The notes under the pieces are model-generated. The model was given only the letters and a program-made list of their open reading frames with translations, was not told the DNA's origin and did no database searches. Shown here piece after piece: positions 51,919 through 60,522 of a stretch of 64,000 nucleotides of DNA (the first letter of the stretch is position 1; every line of letters begins with the position of its first letter). A program made the translations under genes and the position numbers. Source of the stretch: Bacteroidia bacterium (GTDB lineage: Bacteria > Bacteroidota > Bacteroidia > Flavobacteriales > Flavobacteriaceae). The stretch is from positions 310,001 to 374,000 of the forward strand of contig JAUIDI010000002.1 in assembly GCA_030428705.1 (NCBI GenBank), in the 5' to 3' direction.

Positions 51919-52704
51919 ATGAAGAAAGAACTGCTCCCCGGAATAAAACAATTTGAAATTACAGGAAGATGTGCCCTTGTCACGGGTGGCTCGAAAGGCC
52001 TTGGTTATGCGATGGCTGCCGGGATGGCCTCTGCGGGCGCCAATATTGCCCTTTTGAACAGAAATTTGGATGAAGGCGAGGAAGCTGCCCGTCAATTATC
52101 GGAAGACTATGGCATCAAGGCAAAGGCTTATGCGGCGAATGTTACCGATTTACCGGAAGTAGAAAAGATAGTTTCAGATATTATAGAGGAGTTTGGGCGG
52201 TTGGATATTCTGATCAATAGTGCCGGAATCAATATACGCGGAGCCATTGATGAATTGACTCCTGATGAATTCAACCAGGTAATGAAAGTCAATGTTGACG
52301 GTACATGGAATGTTTCCCGTGCCGTGGTTCCACAAATGAAAAAACAGGGAAGCGGTAAAATCATCAATATGGCGAGTACTTTGGGTTTGGTCGGATTGGC
52401 CAACCGTACCCCCTACGCCACAAGCAAGGGTGCCGTCGTACAATTGACCCGGTCTTTAGGGTTGGAATTGGCGCCTTTCAATATAAACGTCAATGCCATT
52501 TGCCCAGGTCCATTTTTGACCGAGATGAACATTCCGATAGCGGATACACCCGAGGCCAAAAATTTTATCGTCGGAGCGACGGCATTGGCACGTTGGGGCG
52601 AACTGCGCGAAATTCAAGGGGCGGCCCTTTTTCTGGCCAGCGATGCCGGAAGCTATATGGTCGGATCGATGTTGACCGTTGACGGAGGATGGACGGCCAA
52701 GTGA
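51919..52704 (+). CDS. Short-chain dehydrogenase/reductase, gluconate 5-dehydrogenase/KduD-like
   Basis: 261 aa, classical SDR: cofactor loop GGSKGLG (23-29), NSAG at 100-103, catalytic Ser 153, Tyr 166 and Lys 170 (YATSK), and the end IVGATALARWGELREIQGAALFLASDAG...TVDGG. This is the wording of gluconate 5-dehydrogenase/KduD-like enzymes that oxidise or reduce 2-keto or 5-keto sugar acids. Following the isomerase-like gene and near the dehydratase, it probably acts on the product of the dehydratase. The stop lies one base from that of the convergent fucosidase gene. Confidence 0.88.
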   Translation: MKKELLPGIKQFEITGRCALVTGGSKGLGYAMAAGMASAGANIALLNRNLDEGEEAARQLSEDYGIKAKAYAANVTDLPEVEKIVSDIIEEFGRLDILINSAGINIRGAIDELTPDEFNQVMKVNVDGTWNVSRAVVPQMKKQGSGKIINMASTLGLVGLANRTPYATSKGAVVQLTRSLGLELAPFNINVNAICPGPFLTEMNIPIADTPEAKNFIVGATALARWGELREIQGAALFLASDAGSYMVGSMLTVDGGWTAK

Positions 52705-52705
52705 T

Positions 52706-54805
52706 TTAATCAGCGGTTGAAATCACCCCAACTTCGGCAAATGAAGCCCTAAAATCATCACCGTCAGTCTTCGTCCCTTTCAATCGAATATATCTGCCCT
52801 TAACAGCTTCGAAGTGAACGGTCTGTTCGATGCGATTATTGACTACGTTGCCAAATTCGCCTTTAGACACACTTTTCCAATTCTTGTTATTCGTGCTGAC
52901 AAAAAATTCATAATTGGTTATTATCCCAAAAGGATAACGTTCTTGAATCGGCCAATATGTAAAGCCTTTAAGATCGTAAACCTTTCCTAAATCGATTATT
53001 ACTTCCTGCGGCGCATTGACACCTTCATCGGTAGCCCAAAATGTATTGGGATCCTCATCGACCATCTTAGCGGTATCCTCTAAATTTCCGGAAGAAGTCC
53101 AAAGTACCTTCCAGTTCTTTTTAGGAATGTCAAAATAATATTCCGCCGGTCGTGTTTGTTGACCGTTATCGGGATCTACACTTACGGCCTTTACGGTAGT
53201 TGGTTCCCTAATCAATAATGGTGCTTCATATTTGTCCGATTCCATGGTCGGGTCGGAACCATCGATGGTATAATGTATGTCAACATTTTTATCGGGAACC
53301 GACAAGTATACGGTACCTTCCCGGTTTCTTTTGGCAACAGGTTCTATCAATAAGTTCGGTGCCCTATACAATTCGATATTCGATATGGCCAAAGGCCCTT
53401 TGGCATCTAAAAAATTCACTCTAATTTTGGTCGCTTTCACAGTATCGAAACGCAAAATACGTTTATACCCGACGGTGGTCTGTCCATCGATCTCGACCCA
53501 TTCGCCATCGACCTCGGCGTCCAAAATAAAACGTTTGACACGCTGCCCCAACGGAATGTATTCCTGGATCACGATTCGATTTACCTCGGTAGGTTCACCT
53601 AAATCTATCGTTATCATAGCCCGCGAAATACTATCGTTAGTCGCCCAATAGGTCTCCGCATTGCCATCGTTCACGTTTTGTGCCCCGAAACCGGCATCAT
53701 CGCCCCTTTCATCGGTGGCGATAACGGTTTTACCCTGTGCAAGTTCATTGGCAAAATCCTTATCCAATTGTTCTTTTAGGGCCATCAACTGTTTTACATC
53801 TTCCTCGTGTACCAAACCGCGTGTGTCAACAGGTAGGTTCAATAAAAAATTTCCATTTCTTCCAATAGATTCATAGAAAGTCCTGATCAATCGGGGCAAT
53901 GTCTTTACCTGATGATCCTCTCTCGGATGATAATACCACCCTGGGCGAATGGAAGTATTTACTTCTGCGGGCAACCAATGGGTACCGTCTTCATGGCCCG
54001 AACGCAGTTCTACATAGCGTGGCCAACCCGGATAAATCTCATCGCGCCGCATAATGCTCCAGTTTGTCTCGTTGGCCCACCCTTTTTCAGTGCCCACCCA
54101 TCGAATATCGGGGCCGCCATCACTGAAAATAACGGCATTGGGCTGCAGTTCACGAACTATGGCTTCGGCTTTATCCCATTCGTAATAGGTCTTGTTGTCA
54201 ATTTTACGTGTTTCGTTCGCACCGCCATAATAGCCAGAACCTCCGTTGGCACCGTCGAACCAAACCTCGAACACTTCGCCATAATTGGTCAAAAGCTCCC
54301 GTAGCTGTTCATGAAATTTTTTAACGTATTCGGGATTGCCATAATCCTTATCATGACGATCCCATGGCGATAGATAGATTCCAAACTTCAATCCATATTC
54401 CGCGCAGGCATCCGACAAATCTTTTATTAAATCTCCTTTGCCATCTTTCCAAGGTGAATTTTTAACGGAATGCTCCGTGGTCTTGGTCGGCCATAGGCAA
54501 AACCCATCATGGTGTTTTGCAGTGATGATTATACCCTTCATGCCAGCTTCCTTGGCCACCCTTGCCCATTGCCTCGTATCTAATTCCGTTGGGTTGAACT
54601 GCTGTGGAGATTCGCCTCCCGTTCCCCATTCCATATTGGTAAAGGTATTCATGTTGAAGTGCACAAAAGCATAATACTGTAGCTCGTGCCAGGCCAATTG
54701 CCTTTCCGACGGCAAGGGACCCACGGGTTTCGGCGGTTCCACTTTGGTGCAGGAAACTAATGAAAACAGTACCAAGGCCGCGATAAACAAAATCCTAATC
54801 TTCAT
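52706..54805 (-). CDS. GH29 alpha-L-fucosidase with two discoidin-type domains
   Basis: 699 aa lipoprotein with VSC at the signal end (Cys 19). The catalytic domain (about 30-350) shows the GH29 pattern: AFVHFNMNTFTNMEWG, IIITAKHHDGFCLWP (98-106), GLKFGIYLSPWDRHD and nucleophile Asp 184 in VWFDGANG. Residues about 370-490 and 575-695 look like F5/8 type C (discoidin) domains, with a chitobiase C-terminal-like domain between (HYTIDGSDPTMESDKYEAPL). It should remove terminal alpha-L-fucose, or a related L-galactose, from a glycan. It is last in the operon with two sulfatases and the unclassified hydrolase. Confidence 0.92.
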   Translation of the reverse strand: MKIRILFIAALVLFSLVSCTKVEPPKPVGPLPSERQLAWHELQYYAFVHFNMNTFTNMEWGTGGESPQQFNPTELDTRQWARVAKEAGMKGIIITAKHHDGFCLWPTKTTEHSVKNSPWKDGKGDLIKDLSDACAEYGLKFGIYLSPWDRHDKDYGNPEYVKKFHEQLRELLTNYGEVFEVWFDGANGGSGYYGGANETRKIDNKTYYEWDKAEAIVRELQPNAVIFSDGGPDIRWVGTEKGWANETNWSIMRRDEIYPGWPRYVELRSGHEDGTHWLPAEVNTSIRPGWYYHPREDHQVKTLPRLIRTFYESIGRNGNFLLNLPVDTRGLVHEEDVKQLMALKEQLDKDFANELAQGKTVIATDERGDDAGFGAQNVNDGNAETYWATNDSISRAMITIDLGEPTEVNRIVIQEYIPLGQRVKRFILDAEVDGEWVEIDGQTTVGYKRILRFDTVKATKIRVNFLDAKGPLAISNIELYRAPNLLIEPVAKRNREGTVYLSVPDKNVDIHYTIDGSDPTMESDKYEAPLLIREPTTVKAVSVDPDNGQQTRPAEYYFDIPKKNWKVLWTSSGNLEDTAKMVDEDPNTFWATDEGVNAPQEVIIDLGKVYDLKGFTYWPIQERYPFGIITNYEFFVSTNNKNWKSVSKGEFGNVVNNRIEQTVHFEAVKGRYIRLKGTKTDGDDFRASFAEVGVISTAD

Positions 54806-54814
54806 GATTTTCTT

Positions 54815-56965
54815 TTATTCTATAATATACCAAGAATATCCTTTTGCGGGTATTCGAACATTTAATTCTATTTCAAAACTTCGGTCCAAATTAAATATTT
54901 CAGCTTTGCCTTGCTGATCCGATACGGATGCTTTATCCGTCAACCCTGTATAATATAGGGGAATTTTTATGTTTTCCCGTATTTCATTTGGGGTGGGATT
55001 AAAAAACAGTACAAACCCCTTTTCCCTTAAATCAGGATTGACATGCATAAAACCGTCCCAAGAACGTCCATTGGGTCTTCTTAAATGAACGATATCGGAA
55101 TTCAAAATATCCCGATATTTTTTATAATGGGAAATTTGGTCGATGACCAAGGCCTTGGTTTTTTCGGAATCAAATAATCGGGGACCACGATAACAGGCCT
55201 GTATGCCAGAGCCGTAGTTCTGCACCATATGGGCCTCGTATGAATCCAAATGGTCTTGTAAGGGTTCAAGGGTCGCGGCATCTCCTCCACCGTGGTATTC
55301 GGTCAATGGTACAAAGGTCCAAGCCATGGAAGGGGTCTTTTCCCAGGTTCCATCATAAATGTTCTGTCTCCCTAAAATAATCTGCTGGTCTCTGGGAAGC
55401 GACCAATTTACCTCGCGATAGCCGATACCACATTTATTCGATCCCTGTAAAAAATAGAAATCGGGGGCGTTGAGATAAATATCTTTCTCCCTTAACCAAT
55501 TGTAGAATTGTTTTGTCATGTTCCATTGTACCCATTGCGAATCTTCATAGCCCTTATGGTAGGCATGTGTTGTCGAAGCGCAATAATCCCCAGGATATGG
55601 GCCATCGTGTTCCAAAAGATCAAACCCCGTCTTGTCTAAAAAATATCGCAGTTTTTCAAGATAGTCCTTGCCCCATTGCGAAGCCAAACAAGGAGCATTC
55701 AAGAATTTGGCACCTCCGGGTTTACCTGTTTCCTTATCGATTACATCTATTGAATCGTTAATCTTTCGGCTCGAAAACAGTGAATACCCTCCCAATTCGA
55801 TTCCTTTGGCATGGGCGTAGTCGGCCAATTTTTTGAATTTTGAAATATTCGTTGCCGTGGTATCTTCCATGTCAAGGCCACTACCGAAACTCAAAATGAC
55901 CATTTCATAGCCAGTCGCCACGCATTGGTCTATCGCAGATTTCACCGCATCAGAATCGGTCGTGGTCAGGTGCATGAAAATCGGATTTTCGGTTGCCCAT
56001 GGGGCCAAGGTTCGATACATTTTTCTGATGGACAAGGCATTTCTTCCCCTATCGGTTCCATCCAACAATAGTTCGTAGGTATGGAAACTTTCGAATACCT
56101 CACCGGATTTCAAATCCACATCGGGACCCACTTCCAATTTACTCACCAAGAGGCAAGGTGTTTCCATTTTCCAATTTACCTGGGAAGTGTATTCGGGATC
56201 GGCTTCCCAAAAAGTGGTCACATTCGATTCACCTGAGGTAAATCCCCCAAAAGCATAATCGCTTTCGACATGAATATTGGGTCGTTTCCATTCACGTGGT
56301 GTTTCCACGGGATTTTCGACTTCGGGAAATGCCAACAATTCACTTTTAAAACTATCTATGGTTACCTGCTTGCCCGATTTATTGTCGATGGTAATCCATT
56401 TCGAAATCAGCGGAACCCCATCAAAAATTTCGTAGTGTACATTGACCAAAATTCCCTTTGTTTCAGTGGCATCGTGTTCAAAACTCAAGATCACCTCTTT
56501 GCCCGTAGGTATCATTTTTTCCGCAGTATGATATCGTTTGGTCCCCTTCCATTTAATTTTGGGACGAATATCCCTAACAACATGACTTTTATATTGAAAC
56601 GCATCTTCTATAGAAACTAGGCCATCTAACCATTCTTGCAAGAGATAACCATGTTCAGGCATTCCGGTCAGTCCGCCAATGGGATATGTCGCACCATCGA
56701 TGGTAACCTCGGCCTCTGGTTTTATACTCCGCAACATTACCTCTCCCATAACCACATTTCTAAAATCCACGGTTGCCGCATTAGGCGCGATCCTAATCCG
56801 TCTTTCGACCAGACCGTTACCCAAAACAATATCACCATCCATCATATCGATTGCAGCTTTGTATTGGCCATTATCAATAAGCCAATCAACAGGATTGTCC
56901 GATTCCTGTGCGCCACAAAATCCGCTAAGCACCAATAAAGTACATAGAAGTAGCTTTTTTTTCAT
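54815..56965 (-). CDS. Alpha-galactosidase-like glycoside hydrolase, family not identified
   Basis: 716 aa with a signal peptide (LLLCTLLVLSGFCGAQ). The N-terminal ~270 residues form a beta-sandwich; the barrel runs from about 310, with AIDQCVATGYEMVILSFGSGLD, YAHAKGIELGGYSLFSS and FDLLEHDGPYPGDYC, where the Asp after LLEH is a candidate nucleophile as in clan GH-D. A further beta-domain ends the protein (SFEIELNVRIPAKGYSWYIIE). It resembles alpha-galactosidase-like proteins, but the classical GH36 YIKWD and GH27 motifs are absent. Operon partners (GH29 and two sulfatases) point to a sulfated galactofucan or similar algal glycan. 9 nt before the fucosidase gene. Confidence 0.7.
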   Translation of the reverse strand: MKKKLLLCTLLVLSGFCGAQESDNPVDWLIDNGQYKAAIDMMDGDIVLGNGLVERRIRIAPNAATVDFRNVVMGEVMLRSIKPEAEVTIDGATYPIGGLTGMPEHGYLLQEWLDGLVSIEDAFQYKSHVVRDIRPKIKWKGTKRYHTAEKMIPTGKEVILSFEHDATETKGILVNVHYEIFDGVPLISKWITIDNKSGKQVTIDSFKSELLAFPEVENPVETPREWKRPNIHVESDYAFGGFTSGESNVTTFWEADPEYTSQVNWKMETPCLLVSKLEVGPDVDLKSGEVFESFHTYELLLDGTDRGRNALSIRKMYRTLAPWATENPIFMHLTTTDSDAVKSAIDQCVATGYEMVILSFGSGLDMEDTTATNISKFKKLADYAHAKGIELGGYSLFSSRKINDSIDVIDKETGKPGGAKFLNAPCLASQWGKDYLEKLRYFLDKTGFDLLEHDGPYPGDYCASTTHAYHKGYEDSQWVQWNMTKQFYNWLREKDIYLNAPDFYFLQGSNKCGIGYREVNWSLPRDQQIILGRQNIYDGTWEKTPSMAWTFVPLTEYHGGGDAATLEPLQDHLDSYEAHMVQNYGSGIQACYRGPRLFDSEKTKALVIDQISHYKKYRDILNSDIVHLRRPNGRSWDGFMHVNPDLREKGFVLFFNPTPNEIRENIKIPLYYTGLTDKASVSDQQGKAEIFNLDRSFEIELNVRIPAKGYSWYIIE

Positions 56966-56983
56966 TCTTGTAGTTTCAGGGTT

Positions 56984-58528
56984 TCAAAACAATTCAATAG
57001 GATAAACCACCTGTTCGCCCCTAGCCTTGTCGATGGGCATTTGGGCGTTCATATCCTTCAAACGATCGGACAATATTTGCGCCAGTTCTTTTGCTTTTTC
57101 AGGATTTTCGGTTATCAGGTTTTTCGATTCGCCAATGTCTTCCGCAATATTATATAGTTCCATATGTCCGTCGGCATGAAAATAAATAAGTTTCCACTCT
57201 CCTTTTCGTACGGTACTTGCAGCACCAATTCCCGGGCCCGAAACGCCCCACTCGTTCGGATAATGCCATATCAATGGTCTTGTACCGGCATACTCATTCT
57301 CCCCTTTTAAGACAGCAGTAAAACTTTCGCCATCCATTTTTTGAACCGTTTGCAAACTGTCAATACCGGCCATTTCGATTATCGTTGAATAGAAATCTTC
57401 GATTATGACCTGATAGTCCGTTACGGATTCTGGTTTTGTCTTGCCAGGCCACTTGACCAACATCGGCTCACGGATACCACCTTCGTACATCGAACCCTTG
57501 CCGCTGGCCAAAGGTTTATTATGAGTATGGGGCTCCCCACCACGGGCATGGGCACTTAATCCTCCATTATCGGACATAAAGAGAATTATCGTGTTCCCGT
57601 CGATATTCTTTTGCTTTAGAAAATCCATTATGTCACCCAAGCTTTTATCCATACCCTCTACCATCGAGGCATATTTGGCCTCTATCGAATCCAATCCTTT
57701 TTCAAGGTATTTTTGAAAGAACCTGTCGTCACCCATAATGGGGGTATGAACGGCATAGTGCGCCATATAAAGAAAAAATGGACGCTGCGTAGTTATGGCT
57801 GAATCAACAGCCTTTAATGCTTCTTGCGTAATGGCCTCGGTCAAATAAATGTCTTTACCATGATATTTTTCCAAGCCGGGGACGGCCCATATTTCCTTTC
57901 CTTCTTTTCCGTTGCCAAAATTTTCGGTTCCCAAATAGCTTTCAGGGGCACCGGCCGCATGGCCGGCAATATTGATATCAAAACCGAGGTTCAACGGGTT
58001 TTCGCCAGGGGTACCGATTGCCCCCAAGTGCGCTTTTCCGGCATGGACCGTAAAATAACCCACATCATGAAGTGCCTGTGGCAACGGCATGGCGTAAACG
58101 GCCAAGGAATCCCCTGCAACAGGACTCATTCCATTGACATTCCACCTTGGGAATTCAAGTTGCGGATGGCCCACTTCCATCGGTTGGATAACGTCTTTCT
58201 TCAAAGTCCAATTGGTTACTCGATGCCGAGCGGCATTCATACCCGTCATCAGGCTTACCCGCGTCGGGGAACAGACCGGGGTAGCATAGGCTTGGGTAAA
58301 TTTCATGCCCTCCTTGGCCAAACGTTCCATATTCGGGGTATGGTACCGATCATTAAATGCCGTTTTTTCCGTCCAAAAAGGGACAGAGGTGTCTTGCCAT
58401 CCCATGTCATCGACCAAGAACAGCACGATATTCGGGGGCGGTTCTTCAATGACCTCATTTTCACATGAGAGTATAACAGCCAAGAACGGCCCTAACAGCA
58501 GTATCGTTTGAAAAAATCTATTCATCAT
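56984..58528 (-). CDS. Sulfatase (S1 family) lipoprotein, operon gene 2
   Basis: 514 aa with lipobox ILSC (Cys 22). Formylglycine site CSPTR (86-90) followed by VSLMTGM; Asp-Asp at 40-41 in LFLVDDMGWQDTSVPFW; C-terminal part with FMSDNGGLSAHARGGEPHTHNKPLASGKGSMYEGGIREP. It belongs to the arylsulfatase-type branch acting on carbohydrate sulfates (S1_16-like by appearance). It lies 14 nt downstream of the first sulfatase gene, and 18 nt before the alpha-galactosidase-like gene, within one transcription unit. Confidence 0.9.
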   Translation of the reverse strand: MMNRFFQTILLLGPFLAVILSCENEVIEEPPPNIVLFLVDDMGWQDTSVPFWTEKTAFNDRYHTPNMERLAKEGMKFTQAYATPVCSPTRVSLMTGMNAARHRVTNWTLKKDVIQPMEVGHPQLEFPRWNVNGMSPVAGDSLAVYAMPLPQALHDVGYFTVHAGKAHLGAIGTPGENPLNLGFDINIAGHAAGAPESYLGTENFGNGKEGKEIWAVPGLEKYHGKDIYLTEAITQEALKAVDSAITTQRPFFLYMAHYAVHTPIMGDDRFFQKYLEKGLDSIEAKYASMVEGMDKSLGDIMDFLKQKNIDGNTIILFMSDNGGLSAHARGGEPHTHNKPLASGKGSMYEGGIREPMLVKWPGKTKPESVTDYQVIIEDFYSTIIEMAGIDSLQTVQKMDGESFTAVLKGENEYAGTRPLIWHYPNEWGVSGPGIGAASTVRKGEWKLIYFHADGHMELYNIAEDIGESKNLITENPEKAKELAQILSDRLKDMNAQMPIDKARGEQVVYPIELF

Positions 58529-58542
58529 ATTAACTTATCCGA

Positions 58543-60138
58543 TTATTCTTCAAAAACCAATAACTGCTTCCAATCTTTCGAACCAAAAACTTCAAGGTCG
58601 TTTTTTTGGTTTTTGCCATCTGTACTTCGGCCGTTCTTAATATACGAGATCATCAACTGCTTTAATACCTTCACCTTTTCGGGATGGTCGGCGTACAGAT
58701 TATTTTTTTCCTCTGAATCCACATCTAAATCAAACAATTGGAACTTTGGTAGGTTTTGAATTCCTTTTGAATCAGGTTTCGGGTCACTCCAGCCTCCAGA
58801 ACCGGGGCAAAAAACCAGTTTCCAATTATCTTTTCTAATAGCAAAACTTCCATTGATGGAATGGTGTACCGTAGCTTCCCTTTTATAATTTTCAGAACCC
58901 ATGCCCGTCAAAAGTGGCATCAGCGAAAAACTATCCTCACCCTCATCTTCTCGCAATGGGATTCCTATTAAATCCGCACAGGTAGCCATGAGGTCCGTAG
59001 TGCAAATCGTTTCATCGGATACGCTGCCCGGTCGAATCTTGTCGGGCCATCTCACGATAAAGGGAACGCGATGGCCTCCTTCATAAATATCGGCCTTATG
59101 CCCTCGATAAATAGCGCTGGGGTCATGGCCTTTGGCGCCCAAAATTTCAAAATCGGCCTGGGGCGAGCACCCATTGTCACTGGTGAAGATCACGATTGTA
59201 TTTTCGGCAATTCCTTTTTCATCCAAAACTTGGACCAACCGGCCCATATAATCATCAATCTGCATCACGAAATCAGCATAGGGATTCAATTCGCTTTTCC
59301 CAAGCCATTCCTCTGTCGGAAGTATCGGAGTATGGGGAGAGGGCAATGCCAAATACAAAAAAAACGGATTCGCAGAATTGGCCTGTTCCGCAATGTACTG
59401 GAAAGATTTCCTGAAAAAATTCGGGGTTACGTCGTCATGTCTAAAATCATTCCCGGTCGGGCCTTCACGCCACCAGGTGTATTTTCCAGTGTCAACAGTT
59501 ACTGTATCCGGTACAGCGGTAGGCATACCGTTTTCTACATAAACATAGGGCGCCATATCGAGCGAACCCGAATGTCCGTACGAAAAGTCAAAACCCAACG
59601 TTCCCGGGCCATTTGATATGGGTCTGGAAAAATCAATGTTTCCATAGTCGGTCGGGCTCCAACCTTCACCACCAACGGTATCGCCCTCTTTTAAGGCCCA
59701 ATCCCAACCTAAATGCCATTTTCCGATAAAAGCGGTTTGATAGTCCGCCCTCTTTAAAAGTGCAGCGACCGTCGTTCTCGAATTTGGAATCAAGGCTTTA
59801 GAAACCCCAGTCAAGACTCCCGACTTCAAAGGGCTTCGCCAGTTATATCTTCCCGTCATGATACCGTACCTCGTCGGTGTACAAACTGCCGCGGAGGTAT
59901 GTGCGTCGGTAAATTTGATTCCTTCTGTGGCCAGTTTATCAATAGCCGGTGTAAGAATCTTTCCATCCGCATTAAAAGTATGGATATCCCCATATCCCAG
60001 ATCATCGGCCAGCACATAGATAATATTGGGATATTTTGGCGTTTCGACACTATGCGTTTTCCTTTCATTACAGGAAACGAACAATAACAGTACAAAACAT
60101 AAAATGTACGGAAAAAACAACCGCGAGCACATTGGCAT
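58543..60138 (-). CDS. Sulfatase (S1 family) lipoprotein, operon gene 1
   Basis: 531 aa from the ATG at 60138 (MPMCSRLFFPYILCF); an ATG at 60174 would add 12 residues before the signal sequence. Lipobox LFVSC. Formylglycine motif CTPTR (98-102 counted from 60174), then YGIMTGRYNWR; metal Asp-Asp in VLADDLGYGDI; SDNGCSPQADFEILGAKGHDPSAIYRGHKADIYEGGHRVPF completes the site. It is of the arylsulfatase A / S1_15-like type. First gene of the operon; an inverted repeat (60192-60215) lies upstream. Confidence 0.9.
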   Translation of the reverse strand: MPMCSRLFFPYILCFVLLLFVSCNERKTHSVETPKYPNIIYVLADDLGYGDIHTFNADGKILTPAIDKLATEGIKFTDAHTSAAVCTPTRYGIMTGRYNWRSPLKSGVLTGVSKALIPNSRTTVAALLKRADYQTAFIGKWHLGWDWALKEGDTVGGEGWSPTDYGNIDFSRPISNGPGTLGFDFSYGHSGSLDMAPYVYVENGMPTAVPDTVTVDTGKYTWWREGPTGNDFRHDDVTPNFFRKSFQYIAEQANSANPFFLYLALPSPHTPILPTEEWLGKSELNPYADFVMQIDDYMGRLVQVLDEKGIAENTIVIFTSDNGCSPQADFEILGAKGHDPSAIYRGHKADIYEGGHRVPFIVRWPDKIRPGSVSDETICTTDLMATCADLIGIPLREDEGEDSFSLMPLLTGMGSENYKREATVHHSINGSFAIRKDNWKLVFCPGSGGWSDPKPDSKGIQNLPKFQLFDLDVDSEEKNNLYADHPEKVKVLKQLMISYIKNGRSTDGKNQKNDLEVFGSKDWKQLLVFEE

Positions 60139-60191
60139 ATCGTTCAGATTGAAGCTCGGACTAAAAATAAACATTCAAAAACAAATTTATC

Positions 60192-60215
60192 AAGGATAAT
60201 CCAAAAAGTATCCTT
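60192..60215. promoter_or_regulatory. Inverted repeat upstream of the sulfatase operon
   Basis: AAGGATA (60192-60198) and TATCCTT (60209-60215) are separated by 10 bp, about 54 nt upstream of the first sulfatase start. It is a candidate operator. The rest of 60175-60414 contains no gene that I can support. Confidence 0.35.
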
Positions 60216-60414
60216 AGGCTAACAACCGAAATCATCAGGTATTCATCGATTACCCCATTTTGGTTCAAAATCTAACTTTTTCCTTTGTTTTTGATAAAAA
60301 AATATCATGTTTTGCGTTTTGACTATTAGCTTTTCACCGTTCTTAATCGTATCTTTAAGCAACGTTCTTATTTTAATTGCCTAAATAAGATCATTTGAGT
60401 TAGTTTTAGTTTAT

Positions 60415-60452
60415 AAATGGTTGTCCGTTCAAGTAATAGGCAACCATTTTTT
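60415..60452 (+). terminator. Intrinsic terminator without an upstream protein gene
   Basis: AAATGGTTG (60415-60423) pairs with CAACCATTT (60441-60449), plus CC/GG after a one-base bulge, followed by further T. No plus-strand protein gene lies upstream within the sulfatase promoter region, so it may close a short non-coding transcript or shield the next gene. Confidence 0.6.
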
Positions 60453-60482
60453 CTATCCTTCCGAGTTGTAAAATTCCGTTTA

Positions 60483-60490
60483 TAATTTTG
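60483..60490 (+). promoter_or_regulatory. Promoter -7 box of the exonuclease/GIY-YIG gene
   Basis: TAATTTTG matches TAnnTTTG; a TTG lies only 14 bp upstream, so the -33 element is weak. The transcript would start near 60496, leaving about 27 nt to the ATC codon at 60523. Confidence 0.5.
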
Positions 60491-60522
60491 CCCTAACTTT
60501 ATGGTCCTTAAAAACGTAGGTT

